Part shown: positions 21,600 through 32,420 of the stretch, one piece after another
Position numbering within the stretch: the stretch's first letter is position 1
Layout: every line of letters begins with the position of its first letter
NCBI GenBank assembly: GCA_003290165.1
Contig: QNQO01000544.1
Span: forward strand, 310,001-374,000
Length of the DNA: 64,000 bases
Reading direction: 5' to 3'
DNA from: Berberis thunbergii
Taxonomy: Eukaryota > Streptophyta > Magnoliopsida > Ranunculales > Berberidaceae
The notes under the pieces: model-generated
What the model saw: only the letters and a program-made list of their open reading frames with translations
Database searches by the model: none
What the model was told of the DNA's origin: nothing
Position numbers and translations under genes: made by a program

Positions 21600-22150
21600 A
21601 AAAAAAAAAAATCGTAACTCCTCTCTTCTTCCTCTCTCCCTCTCTTCTCCATCAACCTTCTCCTCTCATCCCACATCCTCCCATCTTCTTCTTCATATCT
21701 TTTTTTCCCTTCTTCTTCTCGTGGCGTGGTGGTATAGTGATAGCTAGGTGGTGGTGACGAGGAGGAGGACGAGTAAGTGGTGGTGGTGGCCTCTTTTTTT
21801 TTTTTCTTTCTTCTCCCTGTGGCATGGTGGCATGGTGGTATGGTGGTGGTAAAGGGGAGGACGAGGAGGGGGTGGCAGTGGCTTCCTCTTCCCCTCCTTT
21901 TTTCGTTTTTTTTCCTTCTCCCTATGGCGTGGTGGTGGTGGTATGGTAGTGGCTAGGTGGCAATGAAGGGGAGGACGAGGATGAGGAATGGTGGCGATGG
22001 CCTCCTGTTTTTTTTCTCCCTATTGTGTGGTGGTGGCGAAGGGGAAGAGGAGTGGTGGCAGTGGCCTCCTCATCCTCGTTTCTTTTCTCCTTCACCCTCG
22101 TGGCAGTTTTTGCGAGTAAAAAACCACTGCGAGGGCAAAAAAATTTGACC
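21600..22150. repeat. GA/GGT low-complexity arm
   Basis: Strongly purine-biased sequence with repeated GGTGGTGG and GAGGAGGACGAGG blocks separated by T/C-rich runs. Frames through it are low complexity. It is the inverted counterpart of 30770-31490. Confidence 0.75.
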
Positions 22151-22240
22151 GTCGCAGCGGTTCCTGCAAATAAGGAACCCAAACTCACCCAAGACAACCT
22201 AGCACTCGCTCAATCAAAACATAAAAACAGGGTACTATCC

Positions 22241-23139
22241 CATTTCAGTTTCAGACTTTGTCATTGATTTTCAACCAACTTTGATGTTCGATTGAGACTG
22301 ATTTTCAAGCTCATCAAAACACAAAAAAAAATGTAGTTATATAATGAACAAAATTTGAATCACTTTAAAATGTTTTGAAATGAGCAATTTATGGTTATTT
22401 TAAAGAAAATGGGATTTTGTCACTGACTTTCGACCAACTTTAACACTAGATTGAGACCAATTCTCAAGCATATCAAAACATGAAAAATGTAGCAATCTAA
22501 GTTATCTAATGAACAAAATTTGAATCATCTGAAAATGTTTTGAAATGAGTAAGTTATGGTCGTTTTACTACAGTCACGCAAAACGACCAAGTCGCAACGG
22601 ATCATGCAAATGTACGTCTCTCACTCGCACGATCCGCTGTGAGTTTAATTCTCAAATTTGCATAACCACTGAAACTGCGAGTATAAGACTCAAATTTGCA
22701 ATGGATCATGCGAGTGAAAGACTTAAATTTGCATGATCCACTGAGACTTGGTCATTGTTGGATAGTTTTGCGTGACTATAGTAAAATGACCACAACTTGT
22801 TCATTTCAAAAAATTTCAGATGATTCAAATTGCGTTCATTAGATAACTCGGAGTACTATATTTTTTGTGTTTTGATGATCTTGAAAATGGGTCTCAATCG
22901 AGCATCAAATTTGGTCAAAAGTCAGGGACAGTACTATGTTTTCTTTACCAGACAAATTTGAGTAACTTTAGTAAAATGATTATAACTTGTTCATTTCAAA
23001 ACATTTTTAGGTGATTCTAACTTTTTTCATTAGATAACTTAGATTACTACGTTTTTTATGTTTTAATGAACTTGAGAATTAGTCTCATTCGAGTGTCAAA
23101 GTTGGTCGAAAGTCAATGACATAGTCTGAAACTGAAATG
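22241..23139. repeat. long palindrome with two tandem units per arm
   Basis: The sequence around CATTTCAGTTTCAGACTTTG at 22241 returns inverted as GACATAGTCTGAAACTGAAATG ending at 23139. Each arm contains about two copies of a roughly 158-bp unit marked by ATCTAATGAACAAAATTTGA and ATGTTTTGAAATGAG. The centre, near 22690, is built from short inverted words such as GGATCATGCAAAT. A single strand could fold into a long imperfect hairpin. Related units recur at 50050-50340. Confidence 0.75.
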
Positions 23140-23370
23140 GACCATTCGCAGCGGCTCATGCGTGTGGCATAACTATTGTTGTGGCGGCTCATGCGAATAT
23201 GGTAAAGGCATGCGCATGTGCCGTTGTGACGGGGGTTCTTCTACTCGCATGAGCCGCTGCAGTTGGCACATTTTCTATCATTCATATTGTTTCCTTCCTC
23301 ATTTTTGTGTCATGATTGTATGATTCCAGATTGTTGGTAATCCTCCCTTTCTCATTTCTTTTATTGATTT

Positions 23371-23965
23371 TAATGATACATCAAAATAGACTGATCATCA
23401 TGGCCGTACACGTGGCATAAGACCCATCACGAGGATACATCGAGCAACCTGTTGGGCCAGCTCATTAAGTCCAGTAGGAATAAAGATAATCACAGAGGCT
23501 CAAGTAAGGCCCACCAATGAGGAAACGTAAATAGAGCCCAAATCCAGACCCAAACAAATTAGAGCTCGAATCCATACCCAAACAAATCAGAGCTCGGATA
23601 CAGATCCGACACGAGTTCTCTCATAAAGAAGATAAACGTTGCACCTAAAAGAGTTGTGGAGGAAGTTACGCCTCCCCGAATGCATCTCCATAAATGAGGA
23701 GACTGTTACAAGAAACATCTCCTTCCATTGCACCTCACATGCTTAAGTCACTAAGAGAGTTAACCACGACCATTATAAAAGGTAAAGGAAACATTCGACA
23801 AGGTAAGCGACTTTAACTGAGTTTTGTCCAGATTTACATCCTTCTTCCAACAGAGTTACTGACTTAAGCATCAGAGTGCCTTCAACCACCAAAAAGGTGG
23901 TCATTGGTAGTCTAACAATTGTTTTGCATGTCAAATTCACAGGAGGATGATTTTTGGACTGTTAA
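23371..23965 (+). repeat. 5' LTR of element A
   Basis: Begins TAATGATACATCAAAATAG (TGATGATACATC in sister copies) and ends just before the PBS. It aligns with 30119-30665, 31753-32311 and 48648-49203, sharing CACGTGGCATAA near the start and GGTGGTCATTGG near the end. Confidence 0.88.
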
Positions 23966-23988
23966 TTTGGCGTCTTCCGATGGGGAAC
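23966..23988 (+). promoter_or_regulatory. PBS of element A
   Basis: TTTGGCGTCTTCCGATGGGG, immediately after the LTR, is a worn version of the TTGGCGCCGTCnnTGGGGA site seen in element C and typical of this retroelement lineage. Confidence 0.65.
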
Positions 23989-24076
23989 GACGAGTTTCCT
24001 TTTTCTAAAAAACAAACACACAACGACGAGGTTCACCACAACCTAACAAAATATTGACAAGTCATCGAAGACCATA

Positions 24077-25540
24077 ATGCAGTCTACAAATTCTCAATCC
24101 AGTAATGATCACGACAACTCTCCTTCCGATGCATCACTGACAGCTAGAGGAGAAGAAATAGCCCGAATCACTGAACCAATAGGATCCGAGAATGCGAATC
24201 CACAACACGCAGAAGTCCAGACAACCCAAGTATCCAACAACACTGCCACGAACCCTCAGCTGGATTTGCTCATAACCCAGATGGAACACATAACAATGAT
24301 GTTGGAGAATATCACACATGAGCACACTCAACTAGCTAATCATGTTCAGGCACAACCACAACAAACCTCCACTAATCGAACTCATGGGAGTGATGAAATC
24401 ACAGCAGAACCCCAACAAGGAAACTTTGAAAGTAGCAAACTCCCTCGAGGCAAGAATCCATTGTATGAATGGTCGCTTACCGAAATCCCATTCAGAATAG
24501 GGGTCATGGATCCTAACATACTATACGAGTTGGTGAAATCGTCATTTTCTGACGCCCTCATGAAAACGACAATGCTGAAAAAGTTCACTCCACCAAAATT
24601 CGAGGTATATGATGGCACTTCCGACTCAACCGATCATTTGAGGCACTTCCACCACATGATGGCCCTGAAGGAGACCACATAGTCGATCTTATGCAGAACA
24701 TTCCCAATTAGCTTTACTTTTACAGCGATGAACTGGTTCAATAGCCTACCACCAAGGTCAATAGATTCCTTTAAAGCCATGGCCACCGCTTTCATCACCA
24801 GATTTATTTGAAGCCAGCTGATGAGGACAGGACCACACTACCTCATGCACATAAGATTGAAACCTAAAAAAATAATACGGGAATATGTCACCCGTTTTAC
24901 CAATGAATTGACAATGATTGAGGGATGTAGCGATGACACAGTCGCTGCAACCTTCATGGCTGGATTGAAGAAATGCCCCTTTTTGACGCACTTAACCTGA
25001 AGCCTCCAAATGGCACAAAAACATATCTCCCTAAAAGAAATAAAGGCAACCAAGAAGAAAAATGACCAAGAAAGAGAAAATTTTCAAGAAAACGGGAAAG
25101 AAAATGAAGAAAGAAGATAGGACGATGGACAACAGGAAGGCGACAACCCGTCAAAGAAGCATCAAAGTGGTGGAATGAGTGATTCGCGACGACAGGAATC
25201 CTGGGGGTTACAACTGACGCGAATTCTACACGATTAGGTAACGAGCGTAATGAAAACCACATACAAGCTATACACAACCCTAAAGACAAGTCGAGCAAAT
25301 ATACTGAAACACATAGCAAAATGGGATAACGTCAACTGGCCGCTTTGAATGAAAGGGGATCTAGAGAGGAGAGACAAAAGCAAATATTGTTCATTTCATA
25401 AGGATCATGGGCATGATACTAAAGAATGCTACAACTTAAAATACGAAATCGAGCATTGGGCTCAGAAAAGACTGCTCAACGATTTCATCGGGAATGCCAA
25501 ACAAACAAATCGCATGGAAGAAAAAAGCAGACAATGATGC
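24077..25540 (+). pseudogene. gag of element A
   Basis: Starts MQSTNSQSSNDHDNSPSD and has an N-terminal low-complexity region followed by the gag core, with FRIGVMDPNILYELV, FTPPKFEVYDGTSDSTDHLR and FHHMMALKET. A stop follows at 24680, but the frame goes on with MNWFNSLPPRSID and YVTRFTNELTM. Near the end YCSFHKDHGHDTKECYNLK is a CxxH...C zinc-knuckle-like motif. Homologous gags occur at 32421 and 49314. Gag forms the virus-like particle in which retroelement RNA is packaged. Stops make this copy inactive. Confidence 0.88.
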
Positions 25541-25943
25541 AGAATCAAAAGAACAATCCAGACAGTTGATATATGCCACACACTGCATAGCTGGAGGAAG
25601 CAGAGCACATGAAGCAACTAGGCAAACTCCTCAAGGGTACTATCGAAACACTTCACAAATGCACAAAACATGGAAAAGTTTGCATTAGCCAATTTGTACA
25701 AGTCAGAGGGCCTTATCAGTAGTTTCAAGCTCAACGCAAACGACTAACAACATACGAGGACGAAGCAAAGAAAAACAAAGCGACAAAAACACCAGCCCCC
25801 AATACAAAGCTGACAATGAGCAAAGGAAGACGAAACAAATCATACTCCGAGCTAGCATAAATGCCTTAATGGCCAATGATGATAAAACAAATCAAGGAAA
25901 AATCAATAAAGCTTACGAATTCATAAACTCCAAATTCCCGCGT
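25541..25943 (+). other. degenerate post-gag region of element A
   Basis: Sequence continues the post-gag part seen in element B (34450-35000), with a basic, glutamine-rich translation broken by stops. No protease or RT motif is found where pol would be expected. Confidence 0.55.
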
Positions 25944-26504
25944 GCTCGGAGAAATCTGCAGTGGCTGTTCGAAAGTATTTGACGGAGGCGAAAAATATGC
26001 GGGATAAATCCGTTGCTAAGCTTGACTCCTTGCAAGCCAAGCTGATGAGGTTTGCGCACGTCTACGTGATGTGGAAAAGGAGTTATCCACTGAGAAAACG
26101 GCTTTCGATGAAGCTTTTCGTTTGGATTGAAGCAATTTGTTATGTGTGATGCCACTGAGAGGCAGGTGGAACAAATAACTACTGCGCTTAATGATGTCAA
26201 GGCATATGCTTCCTGTATGTTCTCCACTGCTGAAGAGCAGCTTGTCGAGTCAAAAAATGAACTCGTTGCTGCTAAGGATAGGCTTCGTGTGGTTGAAGCC
26301 GAATATTGGAAGCGAGTTGTTGACGGGTGGGTTGAGTTTTTTTATTATATTGAAGGGCTCGGCGAGGATTTGTCTAAGTATCATCACCTAGTTGTTGAAG
26401 CTTTTGAGGATGATGATGTCGAGGAATCTGTTTCAGCAGCAGAGGAGCCATTGCTTCTTCTACCATTGAACACTCCAAATCCATTTACACTCTCCTCCTC
26501 TTAA
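25944..26504 (+). pseudogene. inverted second copy of the accessory gene 3' part
   Basis: The plus strand encodes the same coiled-coil protein as the minus strand at 27598-27977. Matches include AKNMRDKSVAKLDSL, QFVMCDATERQVEQITTALN and AAKDRLRVVEAEYWKRV. This copy continues past the break point of the other into DGWVEFFYYIEGLGEDLSK and stops at TAA 26504, so it preserves the C-terminal part. Its N-terminal side starts abruptly at about 25944 and contains a frameshift near 26120. Confidence 0.75.
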
Positions 26505-26760
26505 AAGAGTTCTTCTCTTGTTTCAGCGAGTATTGATCCTGTCATTGCTTCAGTTTTTTTTCCTATTTCATTATCTCTTTCTTCGGATGTAACAAAGTAG
26601 TGTCATCAATAAAAATGGACTTTTGTTGTTTTTCTTCTTCTTCCTTTTAGTTTTGTTGTAGTTATTGTGACCTTTGCATCAAATTCTTTTATAATTGCTT
26701 CCGTGCTTAGGCTTACTGCTCGTTTAATGGTTGATCACTACTGTCTTTCCTGATTTGCTA

Positions 26761-26843
26761 TAAAGAAGTGGGATTTGAATCCACGCCCTTGTCAGAGGAC
26801 AAAAACTTGAGTCTGGTGCCTTAGACCACTCAGCCATCCTGAC
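26761..26843 (-). tRNA. tRNA-Leu(CAA)-derived sequence, degenerate
   Basis: The minus strand reads like plant tRNA-Leu(CAA): GTCAGGATGGCTGAGTGGTC for acceptor and D arm, CCAGACTCAAGT around anticodon CAA, a long variable arm, and GTGGATTCAAATCCCAC for the T arm. The 3' acceptor strand is TTCTTTA where TTCTGAC would pair, and the anticodon stem has a mismatch, so it is probably a pseudogene. Its place inside retroelement A, beside the tandem array, is unusual. Confidence 0.72.
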
Positions 26844-26904
26844 TTGTTCTCTTGACTCTGACTTTGTGTCTGTCAGTTTGAAGTCATTTTGTTAATTTAT
26901 TTGT

Positions 26905-27405
26905 TGAGAATTTACTTCGTCAACTCGACATCATGGCCGATTCAGAGTTTTTGTGTTTAGTCGACTCGGGTGTCCAACCTTTCTTCGTTAACTCGACATC
27001 TCGATCGATTCAAAGTTTTTGTGTTTACTCGACTCGGGTGCCCAATCTTTACTTTGTTAACTCGACATTTCGGTCGATTCAGAGTTTGTGTGTTTAGTCG
27101 ACTCGAGTATCCAACCTTTACTTCGTTAACTCGACATCTTGGTCGATTCACAATTTTTATGTTTAGTCGACTCGGGTGTCCAACCTTTACTTCGTTAATC
27201 GACATCTCGATCGATTCAAAGTTTTTGTGTTTAGTCGACTCAGGTGTCGAACCTTTACTTTGTTAACTCGACATCTTGGTCTATTCAAAGTTTTGGTGTT
27301 TAGTCGACTCGGGTGTCGAACCTTTACTTTATTAACTCGACATCTCGGTCGATTTGAAGTTTTTGTGTTTAGTCGACTTGAGTGTCCAACCTTTACTTCT
27401 TGGTT
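26905..27405 (+). repeat. tandem array of about seven 68-bp units (element A)
   Basis: The unit contains TTAACTCGACATCTCGGTCG, a TTTTTGTGTTTAGTCGACTC-type stretch and GGGTGTCCAACCTTTACTTC. Successive ACTCGACAT words are about 68 bases apart from 26923 to 27337. The open frames through it are repeats of the same short peptide and are not genes. The reverse complement of this unit forms half of the 139-bp unit in element B. Confidence 0.9.
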
Positions 27406-27597
27406 TATCAGACCAGAAGTTGTGTGTGTCCACTTTTATCGTTTGATTGTTTTGTATAGCTAATTTATTGATGTATCTATTGTTATCCACGCGAATATTT
27501 GGAGTTTCTGAATTCGTAATCTTTATTGATTTTTCCTTGATTTTTTTATCAGCCTTGGCCGTTAAGGCATTTATGCTAATTTGTTTATGATAGTTCA

Positions 27598-29786
27598 ACT
27601 CGCTTCCAATCTTCGGCTTTGACCACACGAAGCCTATCCTTAGCAGCCGCGAGTTCATTTTTTGTTGCGGCAAGCTGCCCTTCAGCAGTGGAGAGCTTAC
27701 AGGAAGCATATGTTTTGACATCATTAAGTGCAACAGTTATCTGTTCCACCCGCCTCTCAGCGGCATCACACATAACAAATTGCTCCAATCCAGAATGAGA
27801 AACTTCATCAAAAATCTCTTTCTTAGCCGATAACTCTTTTTTCACATCATGTAGACGGGTGCAAACCTCATCTAAGTTGGCTTTCAAAGAGTCAAGCTCA
27901 GCAACAGACTTATCCCGCATATTCTTCGCCTCCCTCAAAGACTTTTGAGCAGCCTCTGCAGCTTTCTCCGAGCATGCACATTGCATTTCAACACATCAAA
28001 TTGATAAAGAACATGGGAAAACACCAGCAATAACGTTGCCAACCTCTGCTCCAAAAGAGCCACTTGATCACGACCAGCTCAATAAACCGGGCCCATTACC
28101 CCTGCATAAGCGAGATGATTCATCCTGTCCATTATCTGCTCAAGACCATGGTTGATATGATCAAATGGGTCAAGTACGAGCATCGAAGGCCTTTCCACCA
28201 ATCGCATGTACCATTCATTTACCAATCTTCGTGCACTGTCCTGCACATTGAGTTGAGTAAACCAACAGAACTTGTTGTTAGACTTGATACGGATATCCTT
28301 CAGCCCATGCTCAATCCAACTAATCCGTGGATGAAGAACGCGAGGATTCGAAAGCACCGAAGAACCACCTTCGACAACAAAGGGAATAGAAGGAATAGCA
28401 GTAACAACAGAAAAAACTACGTTTACCCTCCCATTGATAAGTGTCCACGGCAAGGGTAAGACTGACAGAAGCAATAGAAGTAGGAGAAACCTGACGGACA
28501 GAAGAGGAAACTAGGAACCTGGCTGCTTCGCTGATAACAATAGAAGGAGAGGGAGATTGATCCCTGAAATTTTGACCGCCAACAATGTCTTTAGACTGCT
28601 CCACCAACAACTTGAGCATTTTCTCATTAATGACTCAAGGATCGTCATTAGACAATTCAGCAGTGTCTGAAACACCATAAGCAGAAATAAGCTTCATTTC
28701 ATCGTCATCCAGTGGATGAATATTATCCTTCTCGCTCATTTTCAACACGAGCGTTAGCTCCTCAACTTTTTCAAGAGACTCACGGTCTCCTTTTGTAGCA
28801 TCGTCATGGGAAGGAGTTAGGCGAGAACCAATATCCCGAACAAAACTTTGATGAGCCCACAAATTGATAAGAACTACAATTCGAGAGTCGTTTCTTCCTC
28901 GGAACTCGAACTAGATCCACCGACAATCACTTTGATGAACTCGTAGACCTCGCAAGTTTTCTTTTTGTGAAACAGGAGGATAAGCAATAACAGGAGCATC
29001 GAGATCCATAACATTTCGGACCGAGCTCACTTTGCAATCAATGCTAGCATCACTAACATCAACGTGAGCAACATAGGCCTTAACACGAGACTTAGAAAAG
29101 AAAATTGGTTTTGCTTCACTCATAGTGTATAAACCACTACGCTCCAGGATGCCTTCGGAAAGAAAGTCTCCACATGAAAACAGTAAAGCTTAGATAATTG
29201 TTCTCTGATCTTATGTTTCTCAGCGAATAAGAAAAGATTCTTCCACTTGTTGGGGACTCGGAATGATCAAAAAATCAAATGACCTTGCAATCGGAAGCTG
29301 CCGAAATTCACGGAAACATAAAACCAAGACTGCAACCAATCACGAATGTCATCATTGAGTTTCTCGAAACAATTAGGAGAACGAAGGAAACAGATCTCCT
29401 TGTGCACAAACAAATTGACCATCAAATGCAGAGTCCTAGCAGTTAAAAAAAATACCAGAAAGAGTAGCCCTCACGTAAGAAGAGACCATCGCCTTCCAAC
29501 AATTAAGGCCCATTTGACCAGGAGGAATGCCTAGGAAATTCATATACTCTCATAACAGCTCTGGAACCGGGAATCAAAAGCCAGAAGAGAACAGGCACGA
29601 GTACAGTGCAATGTATCCAACCTTTGAGTTGCAAGGGCTATCGCCCTGTCCAGGTAGAACAATCTCGAGGTTGGGCAAGAGATTATAATTAGAACGAAGA
29701 GTTGACTGAGAAGCTTTATTAGGAGAGTAATGAGCCTCGCACAAAGTTAGCGACTTACCACTTAACTTGTCTCCAACAGACATCAT
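27598..29786 (-). pseudogene. antisense accessory gene (aORF) of element A, 3' truncated
   Basis: The gene runs opposite to the retroelement. It begins MMSVGDKLSGKSLTLCEAHY, and its middle (near 29515-29570) reads like FLGIPPGQMG, the PAQM-type region shared with elements B and C. Acidic and serine-rich stretches follow, then a heptad-like coiled coil (REAKNMRDKSVAELDSLKAN to AAKDRLRVVKAEDWKRV). It is cut at 27598 where the inverted copy takes over. Stops occur in the middle. The middle resembles the plant 'putative gypsy type transposon' family (PF04195), judged by motif only. Antisense genes in this position are known from Grande and related Tat elements. Function is unknown. Confidence 0.75.
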
Positions 29787-29882
29787 TGAAGATTGAATAG
29801 GCAATGAAAATAAAAAAGATGAAAGAACAAACAAACCCAATTCAAAGACAGCGTGAAGAGGGAAAATGTATTCATCACATTT

Positions 29883-29890
29883 CTTTTATA
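29883..29890 (-). promoter_or_regulatory. TATA box of the antisense gene in A
   Basis: TATAAAAG on the minus strand lies 104 bases upstream of the first ATG (29786). The equivalent boxes in B, C and the window-end copy have nearly the same spacing. Confidence 0.65.
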
Positions 29891-30102
29891 GAGCCGAGCA
29901 ATGAAGAGACGACTTATGGAACAACGTGTGAGATATGATGGTTATGCGAAATCCTAAAAATGTACACAAAAAATGAATGAGCAAGCAAAGGATTGAGACA
30001 CCAACTCGTGAAAAGAAACTGACAACATTAAATACACGGTAATGATGAAATCGAAAGACAAACTGTCACCAAAGTTAGTGGCCACATCAGCATGCTCACT
30101 AA

Positions 30103-30118
30103 GTAAGGGGGGAGTAGC
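30103..30118 (+). promoter_or_regulatory. polypurine tract of element A
   Basis: AAGTAAGGGGGGAGTAGC lies directly before the 3' LTR start TGATGATAC. The same GGGGAGTAG block precedes the 3' LTRs at 48648 and 61331. Confidence 0.75.
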
Positions 30119-30665
30119 TGATGATACATCAAAATAGACCGATCATTACGGCTGTACACGTGGCATAAGACCCATCACCAGGATACAACGAGCAACCTGT
30201 TGAGCCAGCTCATGAAGTCCAATATGAATAAAGTCAATCACAGAGGCCCACCAATGAGGAAACGTAAACAGAGCCCAAATCCAGACCAAACAAATTAGAG
30301 CTTGGATCCAGGCCTGACACGAGTTCTCTTAAAAAAAAATGTTGCATCGAAAAGAGTCGTAGAGGGAGTTACGCCTCCCCGAACGCGTCTCTGTAAAGGA
30401 GATTGTTACAAAAAAATCTCCTTCTGTTGTGCCTCACATGCTAAAGTCAAATAGAGAGTTAACAACGACCATTATAAAAGGTAAATGGAACATTCGACAA
30501 AGGTATGCAACTTTAACTCAGTTTTGTCCAGATTTACATCATTTTTCCAACAGAGTTACTGACTTAAGCGTCGGAGTGCCTTCGGTCACCAAAAAGGTGA
30601 TCATTGGCAGTCTAATAGTTGTTTTGCAGGTCAAACTCATAGGAGGACGATTTTTTGTCGCATCG
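30119..30665 (+). repeat. 3' LTR of element A
   Basis: Starts TGATGATACATCAAAATAG and ends GCATCG, followed by GATTT, the duplication also found before the 5' LTR. Confidence 0.88.
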
Positions 30666-30769
30666 GATTTTATTTTTAATGTGTTTGTTGTTGATTGATT
30701 TCAAATGAGTATTTCTTAAATCCCCATTTGTGTTCGTTAATTTATGACATTTTGTGCGAGGAACCGCTG

Positions 30770-31490
30770 CGAGGGCGAAGATTAAAAAAATGAGGAGGAA
30801 GACGCCACCGCAGCTTCTCCTCCCCTTCACCACTACCTCGCCACCACCACACCACCACTCAACAGGGAGGGGAAAAATGAGGAGGCCATATCTCCTCCTC
30901 CTCCCCTTCAACACCACCCCGCCACCTCGCTACCGCCAAGGAGAAAAAAAAGGAGGAAAAGAAAAAAAAAAGATGGGAGGAGGTGGGACACCACCACCTC
31001 TCCTCCCCCCTTCTCATCGCTTCACCACCGCCACCTTGCCATCACCACAACTACCTCGCCACCACTAAGGAGAAACAAAAAAGGAGAAGAAAAGAATGGG
31101 AGGAGGTGGGACACCACCACCTATCCTCCTCCCTTCACCACCACCTCGCCACTACCTAGGAGAAAAAAGGAAGAGAATAAAAAGAATGGGAGGAGGTGGG
31201 ACACCGCCACCTATCTTCCTTCCCTTCACCACCACTGCCACCTCACCATCACCACCGCTGCCAGGGAGAAAAGAAAAGAGAAAAATAAGAAGATGGGAGG
31301 AGGTGGGATGAAAAGTGAAGGTGATGGTGAAGAAGAATAAGGGAAGATGAGGAGGAGGAGGGGATGAGGAAAGGTGGCAGTGGCGAGGTGGTGGGGGTAA
31401 AGGGAAGAGAAGGAGGTGGCGACAACGGTTAATGGAGAAGAAATGGAGAGAAGAGAAGAGGGGCAGAGAAGATAAGTTAGGTTTTTTTTC
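30770..31490. repeat. right GA-rich arm of the split inverted-repeat element
   Basis: Contains at least three copies of a block around GATGGGAGGAGGTGGGACAC (about 30973, 31096, 31187), spaced about 90-125 bases apart and joined by CCACCACC-rich stretches. Translations such as MGGGGTPPPILLPSPP are low complexity. It pairs in inverted orientation with 21600-22150. Confidence 0.7.
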
Positions 31491-31752
31491 TTTTCTTTTT
31501 ATAGGTGGTGTCCTTAAGAAAGTAGCCTGATAGTACTATCCATCAGGAAAAATGGTGGTGTTATTTAGCATCATCCTTATTTTTTTGTGTTTTTTAATAA
31601 TGTTTAGATAACAACCATCGTTCCAAAAATCTTAGATGGACATTTGTGGAGATAGCGACGCGTGCCCCAGGTTGAAAACAAACTGCAAAATCCTGATTTC
31701 CAAATATTTTTACACCAACTTTTACAATTAAAACATATTTAATAATAATAAT

Positions 31753-32311
31753 TGATGATACATCAAAATAGACCAAACATCACAGCCATACACGTGGCAT
31801 AAAGATCCATCACGAGAATACAACGCCCAATCTATTGGGCCAACTCATATGGCCTAAGAAGAGGGAAGCCAACTATATATGCCCGGACAAGGCTCGCCAA
31901 TGAACATGACCTAAATCCATGCCCAAATGATTCGGAGCACAGATCCAAGCCCAACGCGAGTGCTCTCATAAAGAAGATGAACGTTGCAACGAAAAGAACC
32001 GTGGAGGGAGTTACGCTTTCCTGAACGCAGCTTCATAAAGGAGGAGACTGTTACAAGAAACATCTCCTTCTGTTGGGCCTCACATGCTTAAGTCACATAG
32101 AAAGTTAACCACGACCATTATAAAAGGTAAAAAGAACATTCGACAAAGGTATGCAACTTTTATTAAGTTTTATCTAGATTTACATCATTCTTCCAACATA
32201 ATTACTAACTTAAGGATCAGAATGCCTTCGACCACCAAAAATGTGGTCATTGGCAGTCTAACAGTTGTTTTGCAGGTCAAACTCATAGGAGTACGATTTT
32301 TGGACGAATCA
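31753..32311 (+). repeat. 5' LTR of element B
   Basis: Starts TGATGATACATCAAAATAGA and ends GACGAATCA before the PBS GTTTAGCGCCGTCCATGGG. It shares more details with 48648-49203 (for example CAACGCCCAATCTATT) than with the LTRs of A, supporting the pairing. Confidence 0.87.
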
Positions 32312-32332
32312 GTTTAGCGCCGTCCATGGGAA
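32312..32332 (+). promoter_or_regulatory. PBS of element B
   Basis: GTTTAGCGCCGTCCATGGGA, directly after the LTR, is nearly the same as the site in element C. Confidence 0.7.
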
Positions 32333-32420
32333 TGACAAGTTCCTTCTTTCTAAAAATAAACACTCAGGTACAAGGCTCACCACAACCTAAAGAAAGATCA
32401 ACAAGACATCAGAGGAAATA

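Larger units (their letters stand above)
23371..30665 (+). mobile_element. LTR retroelement A (non-autonomous, Tat-like)
   Basis: LTRs at 23371-23965 and 30119-30665 are bounded by the target duplication GATTT (23366-23370 and 30666-30670). Internal order is PBS, gag with a zinc-knuckle-like motif, an inverted accessory-gene fragment, a tRNA-Leu-like sequence, a tandem array, an antisense accessory gene and a polypurine tract. No protease, RT, RNase H or integrase was found. It would need enzymes from a relative such as element C. Stops in gag show decay. Confidence 0.88.
21544..31570. mobile_element. large inverted-repeat DNA element split by retroelement A
   Basis: The outer ends match in inverted orientation: GCTACGAAATAACACCGCC at the left and GGTGGTGTTATTTAGC at the right, each followed inward by a related CCTGATaga-type stretch. 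Purine- or pyrimidine-rich arms come next, then a GAGGAACCGCTGCGAGGGCG-like motif (right arm, about 30757-30776; left-arm relatives at 22127 and 22155). Element A (23371-30665), with its own target duplication GATTT, lies inside. I found no transposase, and the class (foldback, MULE-like or CACTA-like) is undetermined. Confidence 0.5.

Noticed and set aside
22025..22267. Open frame in the GA-rich arm (Ser/Gly/Val/His-rich)
   Set aside because: Low-complexity translation of repeated GGTGG and GAGGA words; both strands are open, and no conserved residues are seen.
26957..27463. Repetitive open frames on both strands (VNEVKVGHPSRLN-type repeats)
   Set aside because: Translation of the 68-bp tandem array. 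The period is not a multiple of three over the whole array and both strands are open.
28064..28459. 131-codon plus-strand frame in element A
   Set aside because: Reverse-strand shadow of the antisense accessory gene; the minus-strand frame has homologues in B, this one does not.
30754..31311. Proline/threonine/glycine-rich open frames resembling a structural protein
   Set aside because: Product of imperfect tandem blocks GGAGGAGGTGGGACACC; no start context, no splice structure, and it mirrors the left arm of a transposon.
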